A stretch of DNA of 48,131 nt from a virus. The stretch's first letter is position 1; each line of letters opens with the position of its first letter. The stretch covers positions 1 to 48,131 of IMG/VR virus record IMGVR_UViG_3300042389_000787; one strand, 5' to 3'. A model generated the notes under the pieces. That model ran no database searches. It was not told the origin of the DNA and saw only the letters and a list, made by a program, of their open reading frames with translations. The position numbers were made by a program, and so were the translations under genes. This document shows positions 38,616 to 45,722 of this stretch, in pieces.

Positions 38616-38824
38616 TGGACCTCACGAACGAACTCGATATCTTCACCGCGCTCGGTCTGGGCTGCGTCATCCAGTGGCTACTCATGGTCGGGGGCGTCTG
38701 CGCCTATCTCGCACCGTTCCTGCCGCCTGCAACGCGCCGCTCCAGCCGGTTCTATAAGGCGCTTCGGCAGGGGGTGGACGCGCTGGCGGGGAACTTCCGG
38801 AACGCGCGGAACCGGGTGCCATGA
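38615..38824 (+). CDS. Small membrane protein before endolysin (holin candidate), 69 aa
   Basis: TGATG overlap with the fibre and ATGA-type overlap with the endolysin gene. One transmembrane segment (about 10-36: IFTALGLGCVIQWLLMVGGVCAYLA) followed by a basic tail (RRSSRFYKALRQG). Gene order suggests a holin or a holin-like lysis helper, but the sequence belongs to no family I recognise. Confidence 0.6.
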   Translation: MDLTNELDIFTALGLGCVIQWLLMVGGVCAYLAPFLPPATRRSSRFYKALRQGVDALAGNFRNARNRVP

Positions 38825-39294
38825 GCAGCTTCGAGCGCGCGTTGTTGTTCGTCCTCGCGCAAGAGGGCGGATACAGCAACGATCCGCATGATCCGGGCGG
38901 TGAGACCCGATACGGGATCAGCAAGCGCCAATACCCGGCCGAGGATATTCGAAACCTGACGGTCGAGCGCGCCCGCGAGCTATACCGGCGTGACTATTGG
39001 GACCCGAACCGATGCGGCGAACTGCCAGGCCACATGGGGCTGGCCGTGTTCGATGCGGCCGTGAATGGCGGCGCGCCCATCCGCTGGCTACAGATGGCCG
39101 TGGGTGCCGGCATTGATGGTGTGATCGGGCCTAAGACCATCGCGGCGGCAAACGCCTGTAGGGACAAGCCTCGCGCCGTCCGCGACATGCTGGCCTCGCG
39201 CATGATTTATCTCACTGCGCTGTCTGGATGGAGCCGTTACGGTTTGGGATGGACGCGCCGTGTGGTAGACTTGGCGCTCTACCGAATGGATTGA
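38821..39294 (+). CDS. Endolysin, glycoside hydrolase family 108
   Basis: 157 residues. N-terminal EGGY (15-18) with catalytic Glu15, DPGGETRYGISK (24-35), and YRRDYWDP are hallmarks of GH108 N-acetylmuramidases. The C-terminal part (VGAGIDGVIGPKTIAAANAC) matches the small peptidoglycan-binding domain of the family. No signal peptide, so it needs a holin to reach the wall. Confidence 0.9.
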   Translation: MSSFERALLFVLAQEGGYSNDPHDPGGETRYGISKRQYPAEDIRNLTVERARELYRRDYWDPNRCGELPGHMGLAVFDAAVNGGAPIRWLQMAVGAGIDGVIGPKTIAAANACRDKPRAVRDMLASRMIYLTALSGWSRYGLGWTRRVVDLALYRMD

Positions 39295-39362
39295 CGCGAC
39301 CGCTAGACCGGCCCGGCGCCAACCGGGACCGGCCGCCGACCCGACACGAGGAAACCGCCCTC

Positions 39363-39440
39363 ATGACGACAACCCACGATAGGACCGCCCGATGCCGCGC
39401 GGGTATGTGCTGGGTCACAGACCTTGCCGCCAAAGCGTGA
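39363..39440 (+). CDS. Possible small peptide, 25 aa
   Basis: ATG with GAGGAAA nine to ten bases upstream. Product begins MTTTHDRTARCRAGMCW. Support is the RBS only. Confidence 0.3.
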   Translation: MTTTHDRTARCRAGMCWVTDLAAKA

Positions 39441-39642
39441 CAGACGGAGACAGAAGGTTGCCGCTCATGCTCGCCCGAACCAAGATCGTGAAACAGCCGT
39501 CAAATTTTCAGTATGGACAGCCCTAAGATGGATCGCCCTGCGGATATTGGAGGGTGGGCTTCCCGAGGCTGGCAAGGTCCTGTTTCGGATCGGTGCCGGC
39601 GGGTTGGTGGGGTTGGTAGCGCGGTGGCTCTTTGGGGAGTAG
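39424..39642 (+). CDS. Possible small membrane protein, 72 aa (TTG start)
   Basis: Basic N-terminus, then two amphipathic or hydrophobic segments (VWTALRWIALRILEGG, KVLFRIGAGGLVGLVARWLFG). Could be the true holin or a class II-like lysis factor. The TTG start has no clear RBS. Confidence 0.35.
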   Translation: MPPKRDRRRQKVAAHARPNQDRETAVKFSVWTALRWIALRILEGGLPEAGKVLFRIGAGGLVGLVARWLFGE

Positions 39643-39734
39643 CCCACTGGCGAGAGTTTCGCGAGCGGCCCGGGTGGGTTTGCTGGCGGTGCTTGCAGGT
39701 GACGCTTGGGTTTGTGGTGGTGTGGTGGATGTAA
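39624..39734 (+). CDS. Possible small hydrophobic peptide, 36 aa
   Basis: GTG-started frame overlapping the previous one, with many Trp and Val at the C-terminus (LQVTLGFVVVWWM). Weak evidence; an upstream ATG at 39513 in the same frame is possible. Confidence 0.2.
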   Translation: MALWGVAHWREFRERPGWVCWRCLQVTLGFVVVWWM

Positions 39735-39830
39735 AGGCAAACCCGCTTCCCCTCCCTTGGCGCGTGGGGTAAGGAAAGGAATGATCGTGCATCGCGATCG
39801 ACTGCGGCTATAGGCTGCGGCGACTTCCGA

Positions 39831-39862
39831 AACGCCCCTTGCCAACGCGGGGGGCGTTTTTT
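39831..39862 (+). terminator. Late operon terminator
   Basis: AACGCCCC (39831-39838) pairs with GGGGCGTT (39851-39858), followed by a run of T to 39862. Ends the rightward late transcript. The reverse strand also has a short T run, so leftward transcripts could stop here too. Confidence 0.88.
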
Positions 39863-39900
39863 ATTGTGGGGATGCTGTCGCGTCCAGGCGATGAGCCGCC

Positions 39901-40012
39901 CATGGCGCGAATACGCTGAGCCGCGCTAGCCGTGATCGGGAAACCGATATAGCGCCATGTGAGGCTAGAACCCCGCGACTGCTGAAAGGCGCTCGCGGGG
40001 TTTCGTCTATTT
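39901..40012 (+). ncRNA. Candidate structured small RNA with terminator
   Basis: CATGGCGC (39901-39908) pairs perfectly with GCGCCATG (39952-39959). Inside are two hairpins: 39913-39933 (ACG-CT-AGC stem with single-base bulges) and 39935-39948 (ATCGG, GAAA tetraloop, CCGAT), forming a three-way junction. A 10-bp terminator stem (39969-39978 with 39993-40002) and a T-rich tail follow. No coding frame covers it. A TTGCCA-17-TATTGT promoter-like pair at 39839-39867 lies upstream. It could also be a DNA site. Confidence 0.45.
39969..40008 (+). terminator. Terminator between candidate small RNA and leftward operon end
   Basis: AACCCCGCGA and TCGCGGGGTT form a perfect 10-bp stem with a 14-nt loop; TTTCGTCTATTT follows on the plus strand. 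It overlaps the end of the last leftward gene and probably also stops opposing transcripts. Confidence 0.7.
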
Positions 40013-40378
40013 CGGCGGCGCGCTCAACTGCCCCACTGCGGTCGGCACCGATAGCGCGGCGATCCAGGCATACCGAGTGACTATGCAGTCCGCCGGAATG
40101 TCAAACCAGCCGCGCGGGTCCAGGTGGCCGGTGACGTAGTATTCGCCCTCGGTGCCCGGGCGCTGGACGGCCAGTAGGAACACGTCCCATCGACCGTATC
40201 GGCCCGGCTCTGGCGGGGTATCGGCGGCTATCCAGGGAATGGCGCGAGGCTTTCGCACCTCGGCCGCGAGCAACACGATCGCCTCGCATCGGAACGCGTA
40301 TCCCGTGTGCACGACCGTGTCGTGGGCTAGTTCCTCCGCCGCTTCGTCCGCTTCTTCCAGTGCTTGCTTTAGGTCCAT
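40007..40378 (-). CDS. DUF551-like small phage protein, 123 aa
   Basis: Last gene of the leftward operon. The start at 40378 follows a GAGAAATGGA site. A helical N-terminus (LKQALEEADEAAEEL) leads to AADTPPEPGRYGRWDVFLLAVQ and a C-terminal DIPADCIVTRYAWIAAL, the general plan of DUF551-type proteins. Function unknown. Confidence 0.62.
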   Translation of the reverse strand: MDLKQALEEADEAAEELAHDTVVHTGYAFRCEAIVLLAAEVRKPRAIPWIAADTPPEPGRYGRWDVFLLAVQRPGTEGEYYVTGHLDPRGWFDIPADCIVTRYAWIAALSVPTAVGQLSAPPK

Positions 40379-40579
40379 TCCATTTCTCGCTTGGGTTTGG
40401 TATACGGGTGGGGCTGCAACGCCTAGCCCGGTCGGTAGCCCCATGCGGCGCCGGTCGGGACTTGTCGCAGCCCTGCCGCGATGCCCCAACAGGCGCGGGG
40501 GTTATGATAGGGCAACGGATTACCCGCTTCACGAGAGATCGTGCGGCCCCCGCAGGTTCCGGCCTGCGGGTTTTCGTTT
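40379..40579. other. Gap between two leftward genes
   Basis: About 200 bp without a convincing gene. Contains a GC-rich inverted repeat (CCCGCAGG/CCTGCGGG at 40554-40570) that may form a hairpin or terminator on either strand. Confidence 0.4.
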
Positions 40580-41164
40580 CTACAGACGCCGAACGCTGCC
40601 ACCGGCCATGATCCCGCCGGACACGTTCCCAGCTTCAACTGAACCGCCGGCTTGAACGCTTCCGCCGACATTCTCGCACCGAACCGAACCGCCGGCGGTG
40701 ACATTCCCCGTGATCGGTCCGGCGGTTACGGACGCGTCGGTTTCGAGGTTGTGCAACGTGCCCTCAACCGTGATCGACACGACGCCAGAAACGTGCCCGT
40801 CCACTGGCCGGCCGTCGATCTTGACCCGTCCGTTGATGATGCTGATGGACTGGCCGACAAAATCCCGACCATCAATCTGGATGCGGGCCTTTCCGCCGAT
40901 ATTGATTGCGCTCATACTCTCTCCCTGCCGCGTCGCGGCGTTTCTGTGGCAGGGCAACTCGTAAGGCTTGCTTGCAGGTCCAACAGGGAACAGCACGCGC
41001 GCAATCTCCGCGTCCGTCGTGCTAGGTCGCCAGATCAGCGCATTGACGCGGAACGCCTCGCGCAGCCTGCCTATCTCCGCATTCAGCCGCTCGATCTCCC
41101 GCGCGTGGTCCCACTCTCGGCAGTCGCACGCGTGGTGGTGCGTGATGCAGCGCGGGCGACGCAT
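40580..41164 (-). CDS. Protein with beta-helix-like C-terminus, 194 aa
   Basis: Start at 41164 overlaps the upstream TGA (TGATG). Residues 1-80 contain a Cys/His segment (CITHHHACDC) and a helix (AREIERLNAEIGRLREAF). The C-terminal ~110 residues, from an internal ATG at 40915 with a perfect GGGAGAGT site, are beta-helical repeats rich in Gly, Ser and Val (GNVTAGGSVRCENVGGSVQAG), as in bactofilin-like or polymer-forming proteins. Either one gene, or a gene with a second internal product. Confidence 0.6.
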   Translation of the reverse strand: MRRPRCITHHHACDCREWDHAREIERLNAEIGRLREAFRVNALIWRPSTTDAEIARVLFPVGPASKPYELPCHRNAATRQGESMSAINIGGKARIQIDGRDFVGQSISIINGRVKIDGRPVDGHVSGVVSITVEGTLHNLETDASVTAGPITGNVTAGGSVRCENVGGSVQAGGSVEAGNVSGGIMAGGSVRRL

Positions 41165-41391
41165 CACCCCTCCCCCGCCGCGCCGATCATGGCGCGCCAT
41201 GTGCTGCCGGGGAAGTAGTCGCTTCTATAGCCAGCCTCCCACATTTCATCAGTCGGCTCCGCCATCGCGGACAGGGCTGCATCGGCAAGTCGACGATAGG
41301 CGTCTTGCGTTTCTGGCATGAGGTCGTCCCATTCCAGATCGGGCTTCGCCTCAGCCATCATGGCTTGCGCCATCCGTTCGCGCATGTTCAT
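41164..41391 (-). CDS. Hypothetical small protein, 75 aa
   Basis: The ATG at 41391 overlaps the upstream TGA. Helical and acidic (MAEAKPDLEWDDLMPETQDAYRRLADAAL), ending with AGYRSDYFPGSTWRAMI. Proteins of this plan, with a 'D-x-M-W-x-A-G' end, are common in phages. Function unknown. Confidence 0.68.
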   Translation of the reverse strand: MNMRERMAQAMMAEAKPDLEWDDLMPETQDAYRRLADAALSAMAEPTDEMWEAGYRSDYFPGSTWRAMIGAAGEG

Positions 41392-41606
41392 AGCAACCCC
41401 GATCGGTGTTCGGCCCACATTTCATCCCAATTCGCGTGATGTTCCGTCGCATGTTCACGGCACAGGGCAATGGGGCGATTGGGGTCGTCTGGCGATCCCG
41501 GCGCTCCATCAAAGTGATACATGGTTCGGCTACTTTCCATCTCGACGCCTTCCGTGACCACCGCGCCGTTGAAGGCACAACCGACGCATTCCAGCGGCTT
41601 GCTCAT
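41388..41606 (-). CDS. Hypothetical small Cys/His protein, 72 aa
   Basis: Start 41606 overlaps the upstream stop (TGATG). Contains CVGC at 8-11 and C-x2-H-x3-HH near 50-58, consistent with a bound metal. No family recognised. Confidence 0.65.
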   Translation of the reverse strand: MSKPLECVGCAFNGAVVTEGVEMESSRTMYHFDGAPGSPDDPNRPIALCREHATEHHANWDEMWAEHRSGLL

Positions 41607-41884
41607 CACTCCCCCCTCACCCGCGCCACGGCCACGCGGAGGCGGCGGACGGGGGCGAGCGCGCGTTCGTGGCAACGGCTGTAGTGGGGATACGCCACGG
41701 GGTCGGGTGCATGACCCAGCCTCGTCTCGATAGCCCCCGCGCATTCCTCCGCCGCCGCGATCAGTTCGGTGAAGGCGGCGGTGGGGATGGTTATAGCGGC
41801 CGGCCCTGTAGCGATGTCATGGCCCGCCATCACCATAGCGACATCGGCCCATGTCAGCGGCTTCCCGCCCGTCTCGTCAGTCAT
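41606..41884 (-). CDS. Hypothetical protein, 92 aa
   Basis: ATG 41884 overlaps the end of the upstream gene by eight bases. A helical middle (AFTELIAAAEECAGAIETRL) and an Arg-rich C-terminus. Function unknown. Confidence 0.65.
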   Translation of the reverse strand: MTDETGGKPLTWADVAMVMAGHDIATGPAAITIPTAAFTELIAAAEECAGAIETRLGHAPDPVAYPHYSRCHERALAPVRRLRVAVARVRGE

Positions 41885-42326
41885 GGCGCATCGCCTCCAT
41901 CACGGCGGTTTCGAGCGCAGCCTTGGCGTCGGCTTTGTCGTCCTTATACCCCTCGGCCGGCAAGTTTGACGCTGCCCAGCACCATCCGCCGTTAACGTGA
42001 GGATGCACCCCGCCGATATCCATGCTGCCCAGAAACGCGTTGGCAACCATGGACGGCCCCAAGTCTTCCCAACTGATCCGCAAGGCCCGCCCCTCCGCCT
42101 CCCGCACGCGCTGGATCAGCGCGAGGATGGCGGCGGGGTTCGCGGCGGCGATGTAGGCGGCGTCTGCCTCCATCCGCTCCCATTCCAGTTCGTAGGCGCC
42201 CACGGTCTGCGCGATATCTACATCGTCGCTTCTGATCGCCGTGTCATTCGCGATCGCTCGGAACCAAGGCCCCGGCGTCGCCGCCCGCGCGGCCGCTTCG
42301 AGGGCGGCGAGTTCGGCGTCGGTCAT
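41877..42326 (-). CDS. Ead/Ea22-like protein, 149 aa
   Basis: The N-terminal MTDAELAALEAAARAATPGPW and the later DAAYIAAANPAAILALIQRVREAE are characteristic of the Ead/Ea22 family of lambdoid phages. ATGA overlap gives the start. Members are early, non-essential genes of uncertain role. C-terminal half (GGVHPHVNGGWCWAAS) is less conserved. Confidence 0.75.
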   Translation of the reverse strand: MTDAELAALEAAARAATPGPWFRAIANDTAIRSDDVDIAQTVGAYELEWERMEADAAYIAAANPAAILALIQRVREAEGRALRISWEDLGPSMVANAFLGSMDIGGVHPHVNGGWCWAASNLPAEGYKDDKADAKAALETAVMEAMRHD

Positions 42327-42697
42327 GGCTCGGTTCCTTTCGGCGGGGGAGCGTGGCGCCAAGCGGTAAATGCCCGGTCCGGCATGAAATCAGGACCCGG
42401 AAAGGTTCTCCACCCCTTCCCCTTGACCCACCAGCGATCCGGCATCCGACGTTGCCTGCCGGTATACGGGACATGCCACAGGTCCACAGGCGTCCCATCC
42501 CTCGGCGCCGTCTCGATCGGCTGCCACTCGGACAGGTGGCGGAGGGCGGCGGCTGCCATGTCGAGGTCGCGATCAAATGCCCCCAGCCCTACGCGTCTCA
42601 GGTGCGCGGCTTTGTCCGTGAGGTGGGCAATCAACTCCCCCACCGTCATCCCGTCAAAGCGGGGCTGCCCGTCCGGGCCGGTTGTGATCTGGGTCAT
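42323..42697 (-). CDS. DUF551-like protein, 124 aa
   Basis: Starts at 42697 with GGTGA upstream. N-terminal helical part (GELIAHLTDKAAHLRR), then EWQPIETAPRDGTPVDLWHVPYTG and DRWWVKGKGWRTF...AWRHAP, the DUF551 signature found in many phage accessory proteins. Function unknown. ATGA junction with the Ead-like gene. Confidence 0.72.
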   Translation of the reverse strand: MTQITTGPDGQPRFDGMTVGELIAHLTDKAAHLRRVGLGAFDRDLDMAAAALRHLSEWQPIETAPRDGTPVDLWHVPYTGRQRRMPDRWWVKGKGWRTFPGPDFMPDRAFTAWRHAPPPKGTEP

Positions 42698-42897
42698 TGG
42701 TTCACCTGTATGTTGTTGTGAGCCAGGCAATAATCGCACTGCTTTTCCGATACTCTCAGTCTCGTTTCGAGCGGGAACGGGGCGCGCTTGCCGCAGCATC
42801 CACATTTCCATGTCGTGGATAGCCCTCTGCCATCTGCGGTTCCTCTAGTATCTACGATTATTGCCTCGCAGTAGATGCCCTCATTGAGAAAGGTCAT
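42694..42897 (-). CDS. Zinc-ribbon-like small protein, 67 aa
   Basis: GGAGG lies eight bases before ATG 42897, and both ends overlap neighbours by ATGA. KCGCCGKR (31-38) and CDYC (54-57) form a C-x2-C ... C-x2-C metal site. Lower GC than the flanks. Function unknown. Confidence 0.7.
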   Translation of the reverse strand: MTFLNEGIYCEAIIVDTRGTADGRGLSTTWKCGCCGKRAPFPLETRLRVSEKQCDYCLAHNNIQVNQ

Positions 42898-43259
42898 CCT
42901 CTGTCCTCCAATGCCGCGCGGAGCTTGTCCGCGAGGTATCCCATTCCGGCCACATATCCGACCGCGAATGGCGATGCTGGCGTGGTTGGGCCTGTCGGTG
43001 GGGCAGCGAGCGCATAGACCGCATCCAACGCCGCCGCGCTCGGGATCGGGTGGGGGCTGGCGAAGGTGTAGCCGGCCTTGCCTGCCAGGTCGGGCGACAT
43101 CGGCCCCCACTGTTCATGGCGCCACAGCGGTTCGGCCGGGGACCACTCCCAAATCTCGACGCGCTTCCCGATGTTCCATCCGGTTCGCGTCATCCAATAC
43201 CGCCCCGGCCTATCCAGGTCCGGGGGCAGGAGGGCGGGGGTGTCAGTCGGCGTGGTCAT
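42894..43259 (-). CDS. Hypothetical protein, 121 aa
   Basis: The first half is Trp-rich (RPGRYWMTRTGWNIGKRVEIWEWSPAEPLW), the C-terminus is helical (AVGYVAGMGYLADKLRAAL). ATGA overlap at both ends. No family named. Confidence 0.65.
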   Translation of the reverse strand: MTTPTDTPALLPPDLDRPGRYWMTRTGWNIGKRVEIWEWSPAEPLWRHEQWGPMSPDLAGKAGYTFASPHPIPSAAALDAVYALAAPPTGPTTPASPFAVGYVAGMGYLADKLRAALEDRG

Positions 43260-43636
43260 GTCAACGCCTCCAAAACCGTAGCCGCGCGCGTTACATTCTG
43301 GTGCCTCATCCATGAGCCGATCGGCCTCATGCTTCGCGGCTCAATCTTCACGCCGGGCGCCACCACGAAGACCGGAACGCCGGCAGCAAGAGCCATGCCC
43401 ACTTCTATGAACGCACCCTTGAGCGGGAAGTCGTCAGGCTCGACATACAGGACCAGCCTGTCGGCGGTCGTGACCTCCTTGCATATCCGTTCCCACAGAT
43501 CGCCAAAGTCTGCCGTCTGCCCTTCTCCGTCTTCATCAATCCACGATGAGACGATGTTGTGCCCCTCGGCCCGCAACGCCCGCCACATGGCGCCACGCTC
43601 CGGGATGCTGGCACGGCTCGCGACATAGACCTTCAC
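43256..43636 (-). CDS. Nucleoside 2-deoxyribosyltransferase-like protein
   Basis: 126 residues from GTG 43636 (GTGA overlap). KVYVASRASIPERGAMWRALRAEGHNIVSSWID, then ICKEVTTADRLVLYVEPDDFPLKGAFIEVGMALAAGVPVFVV, follow the Rossmann-like plan of nucleoside deoxyribosyltransferases, with the A-F-I-E-V-G-x-A helix that normally carries the catalytic Glu (about residue 78). It may exchange bases on deoxynucleosides or hydrolyse a nucleotide, perhaps in nucleotide salvage or against a host defence signal; these roles are speculative. Confidence 0.78.
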   Translation of the reverse strand: MKVYVASRASIPERGAMWRALRAEGHNIVSSWIDEDGEGQTADFGDLWERICKEVTTADRLVLYVEPDDFPLKGAFIEVGMALAAGVPVFVVAPGVKIEPRSMRPIGSWMRHQNVTRAATVLEALT

Positions 43637-44034
43637 GCCCCCACCTCCGCCGCCATCGCCCGAAGCGCGGCGGCTGTGCGGGCGCGGGGTTCGTCGGGGG
43701 CGCGCACTCGGGCGATCCACGGATTGCGCGACGGATTGAACAACGCGACATCAAAGCCGCTCGCGTCTTGTTGGATTTCCCATATCCGCCAACCCTCCGG
43801 CATCGCGCCCGCCGCTGCGTTGAGGTCGGTGGTGTAGGCGGGGGACCACGCGATTAGGTAGCGACGGCGGGGGAGGGCATTCCTGCGGCACCACTCGCGC
43901 CCGTGGGCTTCATTGTCATCGGTCAGTCCGGTCGTGTCCCAGATATCAGCATCCAGTTCCCGGCTTGGTTCCTCCGCGCACACCCTCTCCGCCAGTGCGA
44001 GCAGGGCGCGGGCGCGGTCTGGGTCACTCGTCAT
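43633..44034 (-). CDS. Phage ABA-sandwich-like protein, 133 aa
   Basis: Start 44034 overlaps the upstream gene by 11 bases (ATGACGAGTGA). Sequence order RALLALAERV, SRELDADIW, YTTDLNAAAGAMPEGW and RARTAAALRAMAAE fits the ABA-sandwich proteins common in phages. Function unknown. Confidence 0.65.
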   Translation of the reverse strand: MTSDPDRARALLALAERVCAEEPSRELDADIWDTTGLTDDNEAHGREWCRRNALPRRRYLIAWSPAYTTDLNAAAGAMPEGWRIWEIQQDASGFDVALFNPSRNPWIARVRAPDEPRARTAAALRAMAAEVGA

Positions 44035-44200
44035 CGGTCTTCTCCTTCCATTCTCCGCACCACTGGCCCTGAATAACCCAGGGATGGCGCGGTTCCGCGT
44101 CGGCACCCACGACGGTGGGCGGGAACCTTCGGCACCATCCTGCGACGGCGTTCGCGCGCGCGAAAAAGCGGCAGTTTCCGCATCCTTCCTTACTCGTCAT
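44024..44200 (-). CDS. Cys-rich mini-protein C, 58 aa
   Basis: CGNCRFF (7-13), a third Cys before RRFPP and a fourth near the C-terminus (QWCGEW): a probable four-Cys metal site. Related to the two genes just upstream. Overlaps both neighbours by 11 bases. Confidence 0.7.
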   Translation of the reverse strand: MTSKEGCGNCRFFARANAVAGWCRRFPPTVVGADAEPRHPWVIQGQWCGEWKEKTDDE

Positions 44201-44387
44201 CGGGCAACCCTCCATCGGACCACATGGCGCAGTCGCCCCCGTCGTCCGGCCCGCTCCACGCAATCGGCCCCTGCCGCATCACCCACGGCAGGTGATCTTT
44301 CGGCCACTTGCACGGGCGCTTGCCCGTCGCCTGCATGTCCGGGTGTCCCCACCACTCGCAGGTGCCGCATCGGCGCTCACTCGGCAT
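44190..44387 (-). CDS. Cys-rich mini-protein B, 65 aa
   Basis: CGTCEWW (7-13), then PCKWPKDH and GGDCAMW: same plan as its two neighbours. Starts with ATG 44387 overlapping the upstream stop by 11 bases (ATGCCGAGTGA). Confidence 0.72.
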   Translation of the reverse strand: MPSERRCGTCEWWGHPDMQATGKRPCKWPKDHLPWVMRQGPIAWSGPDDGGDCAMWSDGGLPDDE

Positions 44388-44571
44388 CGGGCGATCCTCC
44401 GTCGTGCTTGGCGCAGTCGGTGCCGTCGTTCATGTGCATCACCGGGCGCGTGTAGAGCGACGCCGGCTGATGGAGCCTAGGCCATTCGCAGTAGCCCAAC
44501 TCTTGGTTGGCCTTGGACCGCTCCCAGAAGACGCAGGTGCCGCATCGGCGGTCGGGCGCGGGGGTGGTCAC
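44377..44571 (-). CDS. Cys-rich mini-protein A, 64 aa
   Basis: CGTCVFW (10-16), YCEWPRLH and GTDCAKH give the same four-Cys pattern. ATGA overlap with the upstream gene. First of three tandem paralogues; function unknown. Confidence 0.72.
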   Translation of the reverse strand: MTTPAPDRRCGTCVFWERSKANQELGYCEWPRLHQPASLYTRPVMHMNDGTDCAKHDGGSPDAE

Positions 44572-44990
44572 GCCAGCCCCCTCACGAAAACCTCACCCAC
44601 CCCGCCGCGAGCCTGCCGGGACTGCGCCACGCGGACCGCGATCAACCGATCCAGATCGGGCGGCGGGCCGGACATGATCCCGCGACGTTCGAACCTGTCA
44701 GCATCGGGATCAGGGATATCATCGAACCGCAGGCCAGCTTCGTCGCAGGCGTCCTCCCATCGGCAGGCCGCGGCGAACAGCGCATCGTCATCGGGCGGCT
44801 TCCGACCCCTCAAATCCGGCGGTCTGGTAACGCCAATGGCGGCGGCCTGGGTGGTCATGGCCGAATAGCTGACCGTCGGCCCGTCCATCCTGTTCAGGGC
44901 CGCGAGGATATCGGTGCCAGGGATGCGGCGCGGCCAGCGGTCGCGGAGGTAGGCTTTGCGCTCTTCGGACCAGAAGGGAGGGCGGCTCAT
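44568..44990 (-). CDS. SANT/GcrA-like DNA-binding protein, 140 aa
   Basis: ATGA overlap at both ends. Residues 6-60 (FWSEERKAYLRDRWPRRIPGTDILAALNRMDGPTVSYSAMTTQAAAIGV) show the W-S/T-x-E-R start, A-L-N-x-(M/L)-x-GP middle and third helix also seen twice in the replication gene at 9627. GcrA-type regulators of alphaproteobacteria have a related fold. A C-terminal acidic part follows. Likely binds DNA. Confidence 0.68.
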   Translation of the reverse strand: MSRPPFWSEERKAYLRDRWPRRIPGTDILAALNRMDGPTVSYSAMTTQAAAIGVTRPPDLRGRKPPDDDALFAAACRWEDACDEAGLRFDDIPDPDADRFERRGIMSGPPPDLDRLIAVRVAQSRQARGGVGEVFVRGLA

Positions 44991-45466
44991 GGGGCGATTT
45001 CCTTTAGGGATAGCAGCGCGATCTTCCGCAGGTATAAAGCAACCGCAGCAATAAAAGACCCGTGTTTGACTGCAACTTTGGCGCACTGATCGCATATTGT
45101 TTCGGATGAATAGTCTGTGACACTTCCCATCCCTCTTAGGCGTCTTTGCGTGCCAACCGGAGCCTCGCATATTTCACACCGCAGGCCGGCTGATCTCTGC
45201 ACAGCGATGATGAAATCTTGATATTCTACTTCCCACACAAAGTAGGCGTCGGACGACTGCCATGAACGCCATTGATGCGAGAGCGGTCTGTTTTGGTGCC
45301 ACTCCCTCCAGCCGGCCTTGATTGCGTCTTGCTTTGCCGCCGCATGCCACCAAGAACGCGGCAGTTCTCGGCAAGCGTGGCGAAGCTCGCGCCGGAGCCG
45401 TATGTTATGAAACGCATACGAAACCGGCATGGTTCTCATGCCTGTCTGCATGTATCCCCTAGTCAC
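44987..45466 (-). CDS. Zinc-binding protein of lower GC content, 159 aa
   Basis: GTG 45466 overlaps the upstream stop by eight bases. Residues ~97-130 hold CEIC and CDQC around a short loop, a zinc-ribbon or HNH-like knuckle; no clear HNH histidines. The N-terminal part is basic and Trp-rich (SWWHAAAKQDAIKAGWREWHQN). The DNA is visibly less GC-rich than the rest, suggesting recent acquisition. Confidence 0.6.
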   Translation of the reverse strand: MTRGYMQTGMRTMPVSYAFHNIRLRRELRHACRELPRSWWHAAAKQDAIKAGWREWHQNRPLSHQWRSWQSSDAYFVWEVEYQDFIIAVQRSAGLRCEICEAPVGTQRRLRGMGSVTDYSSETICDQCAKVAVKHGSFIAAVALYLRKIALLSLKEIAP

Positions 45467-45722
45467 TGCCCAGCCTCATGCTGCCGATGGTCGCGCTTTC
45501 GCCCGCCCACTTGGACGCAAGGGAAACCTGCTTGGCATATTCGATTTCGACCTTTACGGTATCCATGACGCGCCCAGCGAGCGCGGCAACGGCCATCGCC
45601 CGGCGGCGGTCGCCATCCCCCGCGCGGATGAGGTCTATTTCGTCAAACAGTGCGTCACGAAGGCCCTGCCCGGTGCGGATGACTGACGGCATACCTGTCG
45701 CCTTTGTGATCGGCTTTTTCAT
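45459..45722 (-). CDS. Conserved small phage protein, 87 aa
   Basis: AAGGAG lies seven bases before ATG 45722. The sequence (KPITKATGMPSVIRTGQGLRDALFDEIDLIRAGDGDRRRAMAVAALAGRV, then TVKVEIEYAKQV) resembles a helical protein often found near phage recombination genes. Function unknown. Confidence 0.68.
   Translation of the reverse strand: MKKPITKATGMPSVIRTGQGLRDALFDEIDLIRAGDGDRRRAMAVAALAGRVMDTVKVEIEYAKQVSLASKWAGESATIGSMRLGSD

Larger units (their letters stand above)
39295..39830 (+). other. Region between endolysin and late terminator
   Basis: About 535 bp with only small, weakly supported frames. It probably contains one or two small lysis-related membrane proteins; a spanin pair was not identified. 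The three best small frames are listed separately. Confidence 0.5.

Noticed and set aside
39901-39959. tRNA or tRNA-like gene
   Set aside because: The structure is a three-way junction of about 59 nt without anticodon arm or acceptor features.
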